Of a stretch of 36,619 nucleotides of DNA, positions 29,478-36,619 are shown in pieces. Positions within the stretch are counted from its first letter, which is position 1, and each line of letters begins with the position of its first letter. The notes under the pieces are model-generated. The model did no database searches. It saw nothing but the letters and a program-made list of their open reading frames with translations, and was not told where the DNA came from. The position numbers and the translations under genes are program-made. The stretch comes from Nonomuraea zeae (lineage in GTDB: Bacteria; Actinomycetota; Actinomycetes; Streptosporangiales; Streptosporangiaceae). Location of the stretch: positions 1-36,619 of the forward strand of contig NZ_VCKX01000111.1 of NCBI RefSeq assembly GCF_005889725.1. Reading direction: 5' to 3'.

Positions 29478-29539
29478 CTCGACCGGTTCGCTCTCGCCGA
29501 CTGTCAGCGTGATCAGGGAATTGCGATGTCACACAGGCC

Positions 29540-30007
29540 GTGCGTAGCCACGACGACACACCTCGGACGTACTCCGTGACCGGCGTGCGTCCGCCAGACC
29601 GGGCACACACGTTGGCCGGGCCCGAGCAGCTGCTCTATCTCGATGACATGCTGCACGTCACCTGCACCGTGACACCCGGCCACTCCGTCGTCCGGATCGT
29701 CGGCGAGATCGACCGAACCAATGTCGCCGAGCTGCTGCGTACCCTCGACCGGGCCAGGCACATCGATGAACGCCTCGTCGTCGACCTCGGGCAGGTCGCG
29801 TTCGCCGACATCGCGGGAGTACGGGCGCTCTCCTTCTTCGCCGGCCTCGGTCCCACCGTCATCCGCGACACACCGCACCAGATCGACCGTCTGATGCGCC
29901 TCCTGGGTCTGCCTTCTTTCGTAGAACGGGGAGACGGCTATGGCTGCCGAACTGACACTGGCCCACCAGCACCTGCCCGGAGTGACGGTGATCTCCGTGA
30001 CCGGTGA
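29540..30007 (+). CDS. STAS-domain protein lacking the phosphorylatable serine
   Basis: A STAS (anti-sigma factor antagonist-like) domain spans about residues 36-130, with VVRIVGEIDRTNVAEL and RLVVDLGQVAFADIAGVRAL. In canonical antagonists the last segment reads DSSG, with the first Ser phosphorylated by an anti-sigma kinase. Here it is DIAG, so that control is lost. The protein may act constitutively or as a decoy. The N-terminal 35 residues are unconserved, and an internal ATG at 29648 is an alternative start. The last 68 bases of the frame overlap the next STAS gene in another frame. No strong ribosome-binding site is seen for the GTG at 29540. Confidence 0.72.
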   Translation: MRSHDDTPRTYSVTGVRPPDRAHTLAGPEQLLYLDDMLHVTCTVTPGHSVVRIVGEIDRTNVAELLRTLDRARHIDERLVVDLGQVAFADIAGVRALSFFAGLGPTVIRDTPHQIDRLMRLLGLPSFVERGDGYGCRTDTGPPAPARSDGDLRDR

Positions 30008-30302
30008 GCTGGACATCACCAATCACGCCAAGGTGGCGGACTACCTGTGCCGGAGCCGTCAGCGACCGGCCGATCAGGTGGTGCTCGACCTGGCCGGGCT
30101 GGCATTCATGGACAGCAGCGGCCTGCGGGCCCTGCTGAGCTGCCATCAGGACTGTCTCGGCCAGGGCGGCGAGCTCCGCCTGGCCGCCCTGCAGGCCGTC
30201 CCGGCCAGGCTGATGGAGATCACCGGTGTGCACGCGCACCTGTCCGTGCACCACACGGTCGACCAGGCCCTCTCCGCGGCACTGACCAAGATCTCCGGGT
30301 GA
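29940..30302 (+). CDS. STAS-domain anti-anti-sigma factor
   Basis: This 120-residue protein is a complete canonical STAS antagonist. It has GVTVISVTGELDITNHAKV near the start and VVLDLAGLAFMDSSGLRALLSC, in which the DSSG serine is the expected phosphorylation site. It should bind an anti-sigma kinase when unphosphorylated and free a sigma factor. The SpoIIE-type phosphatases in this window are candidate partners, but no kinase gene is present. The start ATG is preceded by GGGGAGA and lies 68 bases inside the upstream STAS gene, so expression is probably coupled. Confidence 0.9.
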   Translation: MAAELTLAHQHLPGVTVISVTGELDITNHAKVADYLCRSRQRPADQVVLDLAGLAFMDSSGLRALLSCHQDCLGQGGELRLAALQAVPARLMEITGVHAHLSVHHTVDQALSAALTKISG

Positions 30303-30307
30303 CGGGC

Positions 30308-30321
30308 TAACGTGATTTTTC
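30308..30321 (+). promoter_or_regulatory. Leaderless -10 element (TAACGT) of the small membrane protein gene
   Basis: TAACGT fits the TAnnnT -10 pattern and ends eight bases before the ATG at 30322. No ribosome-binding site lies between, so the transcript is probably leaderless. Confidence 0.4.
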
Positions 30322-30972
30322 ATGACGTACGGCCCTCAGCAGCCCGGCCCTCAGCGCCCGGGACCCCAGCACGCCGGCTTCGCGCCGCAGGCCGCGGTGC
30401 TCGACGTCGGCGGCGACGCCAAGGTGAAGGCGCTGGCCGGCGGCTCCGTCGCGGGCGTGATCGGGCTCATGGCGATCTTCTCGGCGCTCACCGGCCAGGT
30501 GACGGGCGGCGCGGGCACCGGGGTGGTGGTCGCGATACTCGGGCTCGTCTTCCTGCTCATCGGCCTGTCGCCGATCATCGCCTGGCGCAGGGTCAGCCGG
30601 CCGCGCAGGCTCGTACTCGACGGGTTCGGGGTGCGCTGGGACGATCCGCAGGGCCGGCCCTGGGCCGTGCCGTGGGGCGAGCTGTCCGGGGTGGGCATCT
30701 CGCGCACGCGGCAGCGCCGGGTCAAACCGGCCGACTACCTGTTCCGCAAGACGATGGTCCGGCTCGACCTGTTCCCCGCCGACGCGGGCTTCCGCTCGCG
30801 CCACCCGGAGATGGAGCACCTGTGGGAGTTCCACACGGTCGAGAACGGCTACCGGCTGCCGCTCGGCTCGAACCCCAAGTACATCCCGGTGATCGAGCGG
30901 GCGATGCGGCAGTGGCGTCCGGCCGCGTATCTGGGGATCCGGGACGAGGGCTTCATGGTGGGGCTGGTCTGA
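30322..30972 (+). CDS. Two-helix membrane protein with possible PH-like domain, function unknown
   Basis: This 216-residue protein starts with a Pro/Gln/Gly-rich segment (about 1-22), then two membrane helices (about 39-59 and 66-87). The rest is a cytosolic domain of about 125 residues with alternating strands (RRLVLDGFGVRWDD, WAVPWGELSGVGISR) and an amphipathic end. The layout resembles actinobacterial proteins with a bacterial PH-like domain after paired helices, but I cannot confirm the family. It follows the STAS pair by 19 bases, though it has its own likely leaderless promoter. Confidence 0.75.
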   Translation: MTYGPQQPGPQRPGPQHAGFAPQAAVLDVGGDAKVKALAGGSVAGVIGLMAIFSALTGQVTGGAGTGVVVAILGLVFLLIGLSPIIAWRRVSRPRRLVLDGFGVRWDDPQGRPWAVPWGELSGVGISRTRQRRVKPADYLFRKTMVRLDLFPADAGFRSRHPEMEHLWEFHTVENGYRLPLGSNPKYIPVIERAMRQWRPAAYLGIRDEGFMVGLV

Positions 30973-30985
30973 CGCTCCCGCCCGC

Positions 30986-32857
30986 TCAGCGTTCGCAGGA
31001 GGGGACGTCGCCGAGGCGGACCGTCACCTTGTCCCCGCCGGGCAGGGACAGCGTGACCCGGTCGCCCTCGACGCGTACGTCCGGCGTGGGCGGCTCCTGG
31101 CCGGTCGCGGCGAGCCACACGAGGCTGATGTAGACCGCCGTCCCGCCCGGATGGGCGTCGGCGACGACGTAGGGCGTGGCCGAGTGCGCGCCGTAGGCGT
31201 TGGCGCCCTGCGCGGTCACGAGCCCGGTGCCGGTGTAGCCGCGCAGGGCTCGTACGGCGCTCGTCAGCCCGTCCGCGCGCCGCGCCAGCGCCAGCCCCGA
31301 GCCGTCGTGCAGGTCGAGCGGGGCGGGCGCCGCCACCGCGTGGCCGCCGTCCCTGACCTGGTGCCCTGCGGGGGCCGTGACCTGGTGGATCCTGATCTCC
31401 GCGGCCCCGTCGACGACCGAGGCCGTCACCACGTGCACGGGCCCCGCCGGCAGCTCGTCCCGGTAGGCGGAGGCGGCGAACCGGTCGGACAGGGCGAGCG
31501 GCTGGATGCGCCGCCGGCGCGAGAAGGTCCCGTCGGGGGCCACGACGGCCAGGTGATTGTCCGCGCCCCGCGCCTTCTCCCCCACCTCAGGGCCCGTGTG
31601 CGTGGTGTAGGCGAGCTTGAGGTAGTGGGGATCGGGCGTGCCTCCCGCCTCCTGGACGCGGTCGCGGTCGCTGCCGTGGTTGACGAGCCGTACGATGCCG
31701 TCGTCCGCGGTGGCGTGCAGCAGCCAGCCGGGTGCGGGCATGGACACCGTCTGGTCGGCCAGGTCCACGGGCGCCTCGATCTCCCTGGCGGTCCAGGCCG
31801 GGTGCTCGGGCGGCAGCAGCAGGCCGAGGAACGCCTTGCTGGCCCAGTAGGGCGAGGCCGGGCCCGAGTAGTCCTGGGTGAGGGGCAGGAACGGGCCGTA
31901 CCAGCCGAGGGTGAGCAGGCCGCGCTCGTCCGGCGCGCCGCGCTCGGCGAAGTGGCGCAGCGCGCCGCTGGCGATCCGCCGCGTCCGGCCGGGCGGCAGC
32001 GGCGAGGCGCCGGTCAGCGCGCCCAGCCACAGCGGCGCCACCGTCGCGAACCGGTAGGTCAGCGAGCGCCCCTGGTGCACGGGCCCGCCGTCGGCGGCGA
32101 AGAAGTGCTGGTACTGGCCGAGGAAGCGGTGCAGCCGCGCGGCGTAGAGCTCCTGGCGGTCCGTGTCGCCGGCCATGCGCGCCCACAGCGACGGGTAGAG
32201 GTGCAGGGCCCAGCCGGCGTAGTAGTCGAAGTTCTTGCCCTTACCGTCGGAGTACCAGCCGTCGCCGGCATACCACTCCTCGATCCGCTCCAGGCCGCCG
32301 TCGATCTCCTCCGGCCGGTGCGGGCCGCCGACCTCGGCCAGGAACTGCTCCACGATCACCCGGAACAGCACCCAGTTGTTGTCGGGGGTGCGCTTGCCGA
32401 TGAACCCGGCCAGCCACGACACCACCCGCTCCCGCTGGGCCGGGGTCAGCCGGTCGTACAGCCAGGGGCGGGTCTCGTGCAGCGCCAGCGCCACCGAGGC
32501 CGCCTCCACCAGCTGCTGGGACATGTCGGCCAGCGCGGGCCAGGCGTAGGGGTGCGCGGGATCGGTCCCGGCCACCAGCCCGCCGGCGTAGCGCTCCAGC
32601 AGGGCGGCCGGCACCGCGCCGCGCGCTCCGGCGATCCGGAACGCGGCCAGCAGGAACGTGCGCGCGAACCCCTCCAGGCCGTCGCTGACCGGACCCGAGC
32701 GGCTCGTCCGTCCCGGCAGGCGGTACTGGGCGTAGCCGTCTGTCGCGTACGGGACCACGGAGGCCAGCAGGTGGTCCGCCACCGCCTCCCAGTGTGCGCG
32801 GGTCCATCCGGTGAGAGGGGATCGTTCCGTGTCGGCCGGCGGGAGGTGTAGCGACAT
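30986..32857 (-). CDS. DUF2264 domain protein, probable (alpha/alpha) barrel carbohydrate-active enzyme
   Basis: This 623-residue cytosolic protein has no signal peptide. The N-terminal 400 residues match DUF2264, a helical toroid domain related to carbohydrate-active enzymes. Recognisable segments are FIGKRTPDNNWVLFRVIVEQF, WYSDGKGKNFDYYAGWALH and FAADGGPVHQGRSLTYRFA, rich in Asp, His and aromatic residues expected in a glycan pocket. The remaining 200 residues form a beta-rich C-terminal domain. The substrate is unknown. It is transcribed alone from a likely leaderless promoter, with the stop facing the small membrane protein gene 13 bases away. Confidence 0.85.
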   Translation of the reverse strand: MSLHLPPADTERSPLTGWTRAHWEAVADHLLASVVPYATDGYAQYRLPGRTSRSGPVSDGLEGFARTFLLAAFRIAGARGAVPAALLERYAGGLVAGTDPAHPYAWPALADMSQQLVEAASVALALHETRPWLYDRLTPAQRERVVSWLAGFIGKRTPDNNWVLFRVIVEQFLAEVGGPHRPEEIDGGLERIEEWYAGDGWYSDGKGKNFDYYAGWALHLYPSLWARMAGDTDRQELYAARLHRFLGQYQHFFAADGGPVHQGRSLTYRFATVAPLWLGALTGASPLPPGRTRRIASGALRHFAERGAPDERGLLTLGWYGPFLPLTQDYSGPASPYWASKAFLGLLLPPEHPAWTAREIEAPVDLADQTVSMPAPGWLLHATADDGIVRLVNHGSDRDRVQEAGGTPDPHYLKLAYTTHTGPEVGEKARGADNHLAVVAPDGTFSRRRRIQPLALSDRFAASAYRDELPAGPVHVVTASVVDGAAEIRIHQVTAPAGHQVRDGGHAVAAPAPLDLHDGSGLALARRADGLTSAVRALRGYTGTGLVTAQGANAYGAHSATPYVVADAHPGGTAVYISLVWLAATGQEPPTPDVRVEGDRVTLSLPGGDKVTVRLGDVPSCER

Positions 32858-32870
32858 AAAGCGGATACTA
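32858..32870 (-). promoter_or_regulatory. Leaderless -10 element (TAGTAT) of the DUF2264 gene
   Basis: TAGTAT on the minus strand (32870-32865) ends seven bases before the ATG, and no ribosome-binding site is visible. TTGCGG 15 bases further upstream is a possible but short-spaced -35. Confidence 0.45.
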
Positions 32871-32939
32871 GGCCATCCCTAATTGCCGCAACGGCGGGCG
32901 GTGCGCGATCGTCCCCGCACTCCCGGTCGCGAGGGCAAA

Positions 32940-34121
32940 TCACTCCCGGTCGCGGGGCGTGGCCACCTGGATGACGGCGTGGGTGCCGCTGGTGCGCCAC
33001 GACGGGTCGGCGGCCTCCAGCTCGGCGGCCGTGCGCCGGTCGAGGCCCGTGACGACCTCGGACTTGACCGTGCGCAGGGCCGCGACCGGGCCCGGGAAAT
33101 AGGCGGTGACCTCGGCGAACGGGGTCGTCGGCGGCCAGAGCCGGTCGCCGGCCAGCCGCCGGTAGTTCAGGTCGCCCTTCATGATCGTCACCGTCGAGGC
33201 GGCGAACTCCTCGCGCAGATCGCCCGGCATGTCCCGGTATCCCAGCGGCGCGCAGCCGAAGGGGTGCGCCCGCAGGCGCAGGCGGTCGTCACGCAGCGCC
33301 TGCCTGAGCCGGCCGCCGATCCTGGGCGCCGCCCCCGCCGCCCCGGTCATCCGGTCGAGGCAGTCCAGCACGTCGCTCGGGGTGGCGTCGGAGATGTAGT
33401 ACGGCTGCGGCTTGACCAGCAGGCTCACCTCGCGCGCCCGCCCCGCGGCCAGCAGGTGGTCCACGAGGACCAGGTCGGCCAGCAGCTCGCGCCCGCTGTT
33501 GTCGGCGACCACGGTGACCAGGCCGCCGTCCAGCAGCTTCCACAGCCGGTCGGAATCGTCGGCGGCCAGCGCGCCCGTGTCGCCGGTCTCCTTCCCGGCG
33601 ATCGTGAACCCCAGGTCGGCCAGGTTGCCCCAGACCGCCGTCATCAGCAGCGACCGCTCCCGCTCCCCGTCGGCGAGCGCGTGCTGGCGATCGAGCGCGG
33701 CCAGGTCGCCGGTGAAGGCGGGGGCGTCGAGCTCGGCGTGCTTGAACGGCGCGAACAGGTCAACCCCGCGCCATCCGCCGTCGCCGAAATAGCCACCCGC
33801 CTGCAGAAGGCGGCGGTAGAAGTAGGACTCCGACCACAGGAAGCCCTGCTGCCGCCACGGCCGGCCGTACTGCTCCTTGCCCCACACCTGCCACAGCTCG
33901 AAGTCCGGCGCCTCCGGGGACAGGGCGGCGACCTGGTCGTGCTGCGACTCCCGCAGCAGCGCGGCGAACGCCTGCCGCTCGGCCTGCCCGTACGGCAGGG
34001 CCTCGAGGAGGCGGCGGATCAGGGCCGGATGGCGCACGTGGAAGACCTGCCAGGGGAACGAACCCGGCTCGTCGCAGGTGATCGAGGGCGCTTCCCGGTC
34101 CGGGACAGTCGGCTGGCTCAT
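32940..34121 (-). CDS. DUF89/ARMT1-family damage-control phosphatase-like protein
   Basis: This 393-residue protein matches the metal-dependent DUF89 (ARMT1-like) family, whose studied members dephosphorylate damaged or surplus sugar phosphates and related metabolites. Diagnostic segments are SESYFYRRLLQAGGYF, WGNLADLGF, VVADNSGRELLADLVLVDHLL (the Asp-Asn pair binds the metal), VKPQPYYISDA and TIMKGDLNYRRLAGDRLW. The ATG at 34121 is used because AAGGTAGG lies upstream. An extension to 34199 would overlap the preceding secreted-protein gene and adds only Arg/Ala-rich residues. The biological substrate is unknown. A 14-base sequence at the 3' end is repeated just downstream. Confidence 0.85.
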   Translation of the reverse strand: MSQPTVPDREAPSITCDEPGSFPWQVFHVRHPALIRRLLEALPYGQAERQAFAALLRESQHDQVAALSPEAPDFELWQVWGKEQYGRPWRQQGFLWSESYFYRRLLQAGGYFGDGGWRGVDLFAPFKHAELDAPAFTGDLAALDRQHALADGERERSLLMTAVWGNLADLGFTIAGKETGDTGALAADDSDRLWKLLDGGLVTVVADNSGRELLADLVLVDHLLAAGRAREVSLLVKPQPYYISDATPSDVLDCLDRMTGAAGAAPRIGGRLRQALRDDRLRLRAHPFGCAPLGYRDMPGDLREEFAASTVTIMKGDLNYRRLAGDRLWPPTTPFAEVTAYFPGPVAALRTVKSEVVTGLDRRTAAELEAADPSWRTSGTHAVIQVATPRDRE

Positions 34122-34183
34122 GCGTCCTACCTTGCCACCCGCGGCCGGGCGCCGCCGTGGGCCGGCGGCCCGGCCGCGCGCGT

Positions 34184-35071
34184 TCACGGCGTGGCGCATA
34201 CGGCGTACGCCGAGGCGTGCCAGACGAACGCCGACGGTTGTCCCGCGACCTCGTTACCGCTGCTCAGCGCGCCGTGCGGCAACGTGACGGGAACGACGTG
34301 GCTCATCACGACCTTGCCCTGCGCGCCCAGCGTGGGCGGCGGCACCGACACCGCTCCGCCGACCCCGATCGTCCGCGTGCCACCGGTGCAGGCCGTCTGC
34401 GCGTCCTTGATGCCGGCCGAGTCGTCCGGGCCGTGCGTGACGACCACCTGCTGGCCGGGCAGCGGGGAGGCGCAGATCGCGTACGTCGTCAGCGACCAGT
34501 CGCCGGCGAACCCGGTCGTGTCCTCCGCCGCGCTCGTCCGCCCCGAGGTCATCGTGATCAGCGGCGCGACCGTTTCGAGCAGGACCTCGCCCTCTCCGTC
34601 ACCGATCGAGCCGCCGATGCCGGTGATGTTCTTGCCCGCCGGGCACGAGCCGGTCACGTTCTTCGCAGCCGAGGAGTCGGCGGACCAGGTCGCGGTGACC
34701 CGCTCCAGCCCGGCGACCGGGTTCGCGCAGATCGCGTACGCGGTGACCGACCAGTTGGTGGCCAGGCCGGCCTCCGTCTCCCGCGCGGACACCGTCACCC
34801 GGGTCAGCCCCGAGCTGGGCACGATCTGGTCCATCACCACCTTGCTGCCGCCCTGGTTGACCGATCCCCCCGCGCCGAGGACCTGCTTCCCGCTCGGGCA
34901 GTCCGCGAAGACTCCCTTCGAGAAGTCCGAGTTGCTGGAGCTTGTCACGGACACGATCTGCAGCCCCGGCACGGCGGCCGAGGCCGTGCCGGTGAGCGCG
35001 CCGCAGAGGATGGTGAGCGTGAATGCGAGCAACAGCCCGATGGGCCGCGCCGACGTGCCGATCTTCCTCAT
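34184..35071 (-). CDS. Secreted protein with three Cys-paired repeats, function unknown
   Basis: The 295-residue precursor has a clear Sec signal peptide with a predicted cut after TGTASA (residue 32). The mature part is three repeats of about 70-85 residues. Each repeat opens with a Cys followed by a Gly-rich GAGGSV/GIGGSI/GVGGAV motif, has a central VxxDQIVP/LLETVAP/VMSHVVP strand, and closes with W-x-V/L-T-A/T-Y-A-I-C-A-x-P or a close variant. The two cysteines per repeat probably form a disulfide. The repeats suggest a beta-propeller-like or tandem beta-sandwich surface protein. I know of no assigned function. The start is supported by AAGGAG seven bases upstream of the ATG at 35071. Confidence 0.82.
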   Translation of the reverse strand: MRKIGTSARPIGLLLAFTLTILCGALTGTASAAVPGLQIVSVTSSSNSDFSKGVFADCPSGKQVLGAGGSVNQGGSKVVMDQIVPSSGLTRVTVSARETEAGLATNWSVTAYAICANPVAGLERVTATWSADSSAAKNVTGSCPAGKNITGIGGSIGDGEGEVLLETVAPLITMTSGRTSAAEDTTGFAGDWSLTTYAICASPLPGQQVVVTHGPDDSAGIKDAQTACTGGTRTIGVGGAVSVPPPTLGAQGKVVMSHVVPVTLPHGALSSGNEVAGQPSAFVWHASAYAVCATP

Positions 35072-35182
35072 CCCAGTTCTCCTTCTGGGCCCCCGGCACT
35101 CAGTAGGCTCCGGCCTCCAGCCGCCGAATACGTAAAAGTGCACACAAACCCATGAAGCATGAGGCAGCTGGGCTGGCAGCGG

Positions 35183-36457
35183 TCAGGGACGCCGGGTGCG
35201 TCCACGGCGTCTCAGCGCGGGCAGCCAGGGGGCGGTGCCGGCGAGGGCCAGGAGCGCCAGCAGCGGGACGCGCCACCATGGGGCGACGCTCGCTCCGGGT
35301 GGCGCCGGCGGGCTCGCCACCCAGGGGCGGGCGGTCTTCGACCAGGCCAGGAACGCGTCACCGATCGGCAGCAGGCCGAACGCGTACCGTTTGGTCCACG
35401 GCGTGTCGAGCGGCAGCCCGGCCAGCTCCCCGTAATTGGCCAGCGCCGAGGCGAGCGGGGTGTCGCCGTGCGCCTGCGCGGCGCCCAAGGTGACCGCGGT
35501 CGCCGACAGGCTCACGCCGAGCGGCAGCGGGCCCGAGTCGACGTCGCCAGGGCCGTCCATGCCCTCGGGGTACTCGCGCACGGCCGGTCCGAGGCCGAGC
35601 GGGGTGACGACGTAGCGGTCGCGGAAGCGGGTGTACTGCTCGGCGGCGAAGGCGGGGTCGATGTCCGGCAGGAAACGCTGGATCATGCTCTGCGAGCTGC
35701 CCCTGGCGACCTCGGCAGGCTCGCCGGTGCCGGGCTCGACGCGATGGGGCATCAGTCCCGTCCGGGGGTCGAGCCGGGCGCGTACGGACTGGAGCCACCG
35801 GGCGGTGGTGCGCGAGTAGCGGGGCGTCGTGGCCAGCCTGTCGTGCAGCCGCAGCGACGCCATCGCCACGGTCGAGTCGACCGGCCAGGCCTGACCCGGG
35901 TACGCCGCCAGGTACGGGGAGCCGGAGTCGTCGAACGTCTCGCCCAGCTCGGCGGAGTCCGACTCGAAGCGCCGCAGCTCGGCCGGGTCCCGGCGGCCGG
36001 CCGGTTGCAGGCTCAGCACCCCGCCGCGCAGCCAGTTGCACCATCCGCGGTAGAAGACGCCGTACGACGGGGTGAGGTCCGGGCTGAACGGCGCCCGGCC
36101 CGCCGGGGACTCCAGCCGCCCCAGCGCCCACCGCGCCTCCCGCAGCGCCGCCTCCCGCTCGCCCGCCTGGTCGCGCATGCCCAGCTCGACCCAGGTCAGG
36201 CCGTAGAGGACGTGCAGGAAGAAATACCCCTCGGGGAACAGCGCCTGCGCCTGCTCGCCCGCGCCGGAGTCCAGCTCCGCGCGCAGGAACGCCAGCTGCC
36301 GCCGCACCCCTGGCGGCTCATCCGCTGAGGAGGCGGCGGTGGCGGGGGCGACCAGGCGTACGACGCCGGCCAGCGCGCACACGCTGACGACGACGGCGGC
36401 CAGCCGCCGGGACCAGCGCAGCATCCTGCGAGGAAGCGGTGTCGGCGGTCCAGGCAT
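35183..36457 (-). CDS. Membrane-anchored helical protein, function unknown
   Basis: This 424-residue protein has an N-terminal hydrophobic segment (about 19-42, signal or anchor) and a C-terminal helix (about 393-412) followed by an Arg-rich tail. It is probably held in the membrane by both ends with an exported middle domain. The middle is helix-rich and dense in Trp, Tyr and Arg. Segments such as YGVFYRGWCNWLRGG, YPGQAWPVDSTVAMASL and LMPHRVEPGTGEP recall toroidal (alpha/alpha) enzymes acting on glycans or isoprenoids. I cannot assign a family. ATG at 36457 is used; an internal ATG after 11 residues is possible. It is the last gene seen. The 162 bases beyond show no feature. Confidence 0.72.
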   Translation of the reverse strand: MPGPPTPLPRRMLRWSRRLAAVVVSVCALAGVVRLVAPATAASSADEPPGVRRQLAFLRAELDSGAGEQAQALFPEGYFFLHVLYGLTWVELGMRDQAGEREAALREARWALGRLESPAGRAPFSPDLTPSYGVFYRGWCNWLRGGVLSLQPAGRRDPAELRRFESDSAELGETFDDSGSPYLAAYPGQAWPVDSTVAMASLRLHDRLATTPRYSRTTARWLQSVRARLDPRTGLMPHRVEPGTGEPAEVARGSSQSMIQRFLPDIDPAFAAEQYTRFRDRYVVTPLGLGPAVREYPEGMDGPGDVDSGPLPLGVSLSATAVTLGAAQAHGDTPLASALANYGELAGLPLDTPWTKRYAFGLLPIGDAFLAWSKTARPWVASPPAPPGASVAPWWRVPLLALLALAGTAPWLPALRRRGRTRRP

Positions 36458-36619
36458 CCGCCGATGCTAGCGGCGCCCCACGGGGGTCGCGAGATCGGCG
36501 ACGTCGGCCGGGGACGGCGGAGTCGCAGGGTCGGCTCCCTCAAAGGCCCGCACCACCGCAGTCCGGCCCCCAAGACCAACGGCGACCGGGCTTCCCGGGG
36601 GTGAGGGGTCAGCGGCGGC

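Noticed and set aside
34122..34199. Upstream start of the DUF89-like gene at 34199
   Set aside because: It would overlap the secreted-protein gene and add an Arg/Ala-rich stretch, while ATG 34121 has a ribosome-binding site.
36458..36619. Further gene or fold-back at the right edge
   Set aside because: The frame there is a shadow of the preceding gene, and I found no long inverted repeat like that at the left edge.

Overview
This 36.6 kb window is chromosomal DNA of a very GC-rich actinobacterium. Codon third positions are almost all G or C, GTG starts are frequent, several promoters look leaderless, and PP2C/SpoIIE-type and STAS regulators are abundant. The gene content fits Streptosporangiaceae (Nonomuraea-like). 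That family placement is an inference, because no rRNA or other marker gene is present. No rRNA, tRNA, CRISPR array, transposase or phage gene was seen. The left edge carries a perfect 40-bp fold-back that looks like an assembly artefact at a contig end, so the first gene is probably cut short.

Layout. 1-2.8 kb: permease and ATPase of an Fe3+/phosphonate-type ABC importer. 2.8-5.3 kb: an SDR oxidoreductase, RraA and a Spo0M-like protein with a histidine-rich tail. 5.4-9.7 kb: a sugar-acid catabolic unit made of a divergent GntR/FCD regulator, an anion:cation symporter-type MFS carrier, a DHDPS-family lyase and an enolase-superfamily acid-sugar dehydratase. The unit is preceded by a structured leader with a small ORF. 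9.8-17.2 kb: a class V aminotransferase-fold enzyme, a membrane SpoIIE-type phosphatase, a GH39-like lipoprotein, a TetR regulator and a GAF-PAS-GAF-PP2C phosphatase. 17.2-19.9 kb: a DUF998 membrane protein and an ABC exporter pair, separated by four inverted-repeat sites at exactly 28-bp spacing. 19.9-20.7 kb: an exported beta-carbonic anhydrase.

20.8-27.1 kb, minus strand, is the most interesting block. It is a tightly coupled operon with a GST-fold protein (glutathionyl-hydroquinone-reductase type), a 32-codon ORF with two early Cys codons, a flavin reductase, an amino-acid-type ABC importer (permease, ATPase, lipoprotein), an SsuD-like flavin monooxygenase and a GNAT acetyltransferase. 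The set resembles the Bacillus subtilis ytmI (cystine transport / S-modified cysteine salvage) operon. I propose it takes up an organosulfur amino acid, N-acetylates it and cleaves its C-S bond with FMNH2 and oxygen, under control of a cysteine-sensing leader. Both the function and the regulation are inferences.

27.2-29.4 kb: a 14-TM-type MFS exporter, a PPOX-fold protein and a small winged-helix regulator. 29.5-31 kb: two overlapping STAS proteins, one without the phosphorylatable Ser, and a small membrane protein. 31-36.5 kb, minus strand: a DUF2264 protein, a DUF89/ARMT1-like phosphatase, a secreted protein with three Cys-paired repeats, and an unrecognised membrane-anchored helical protein.
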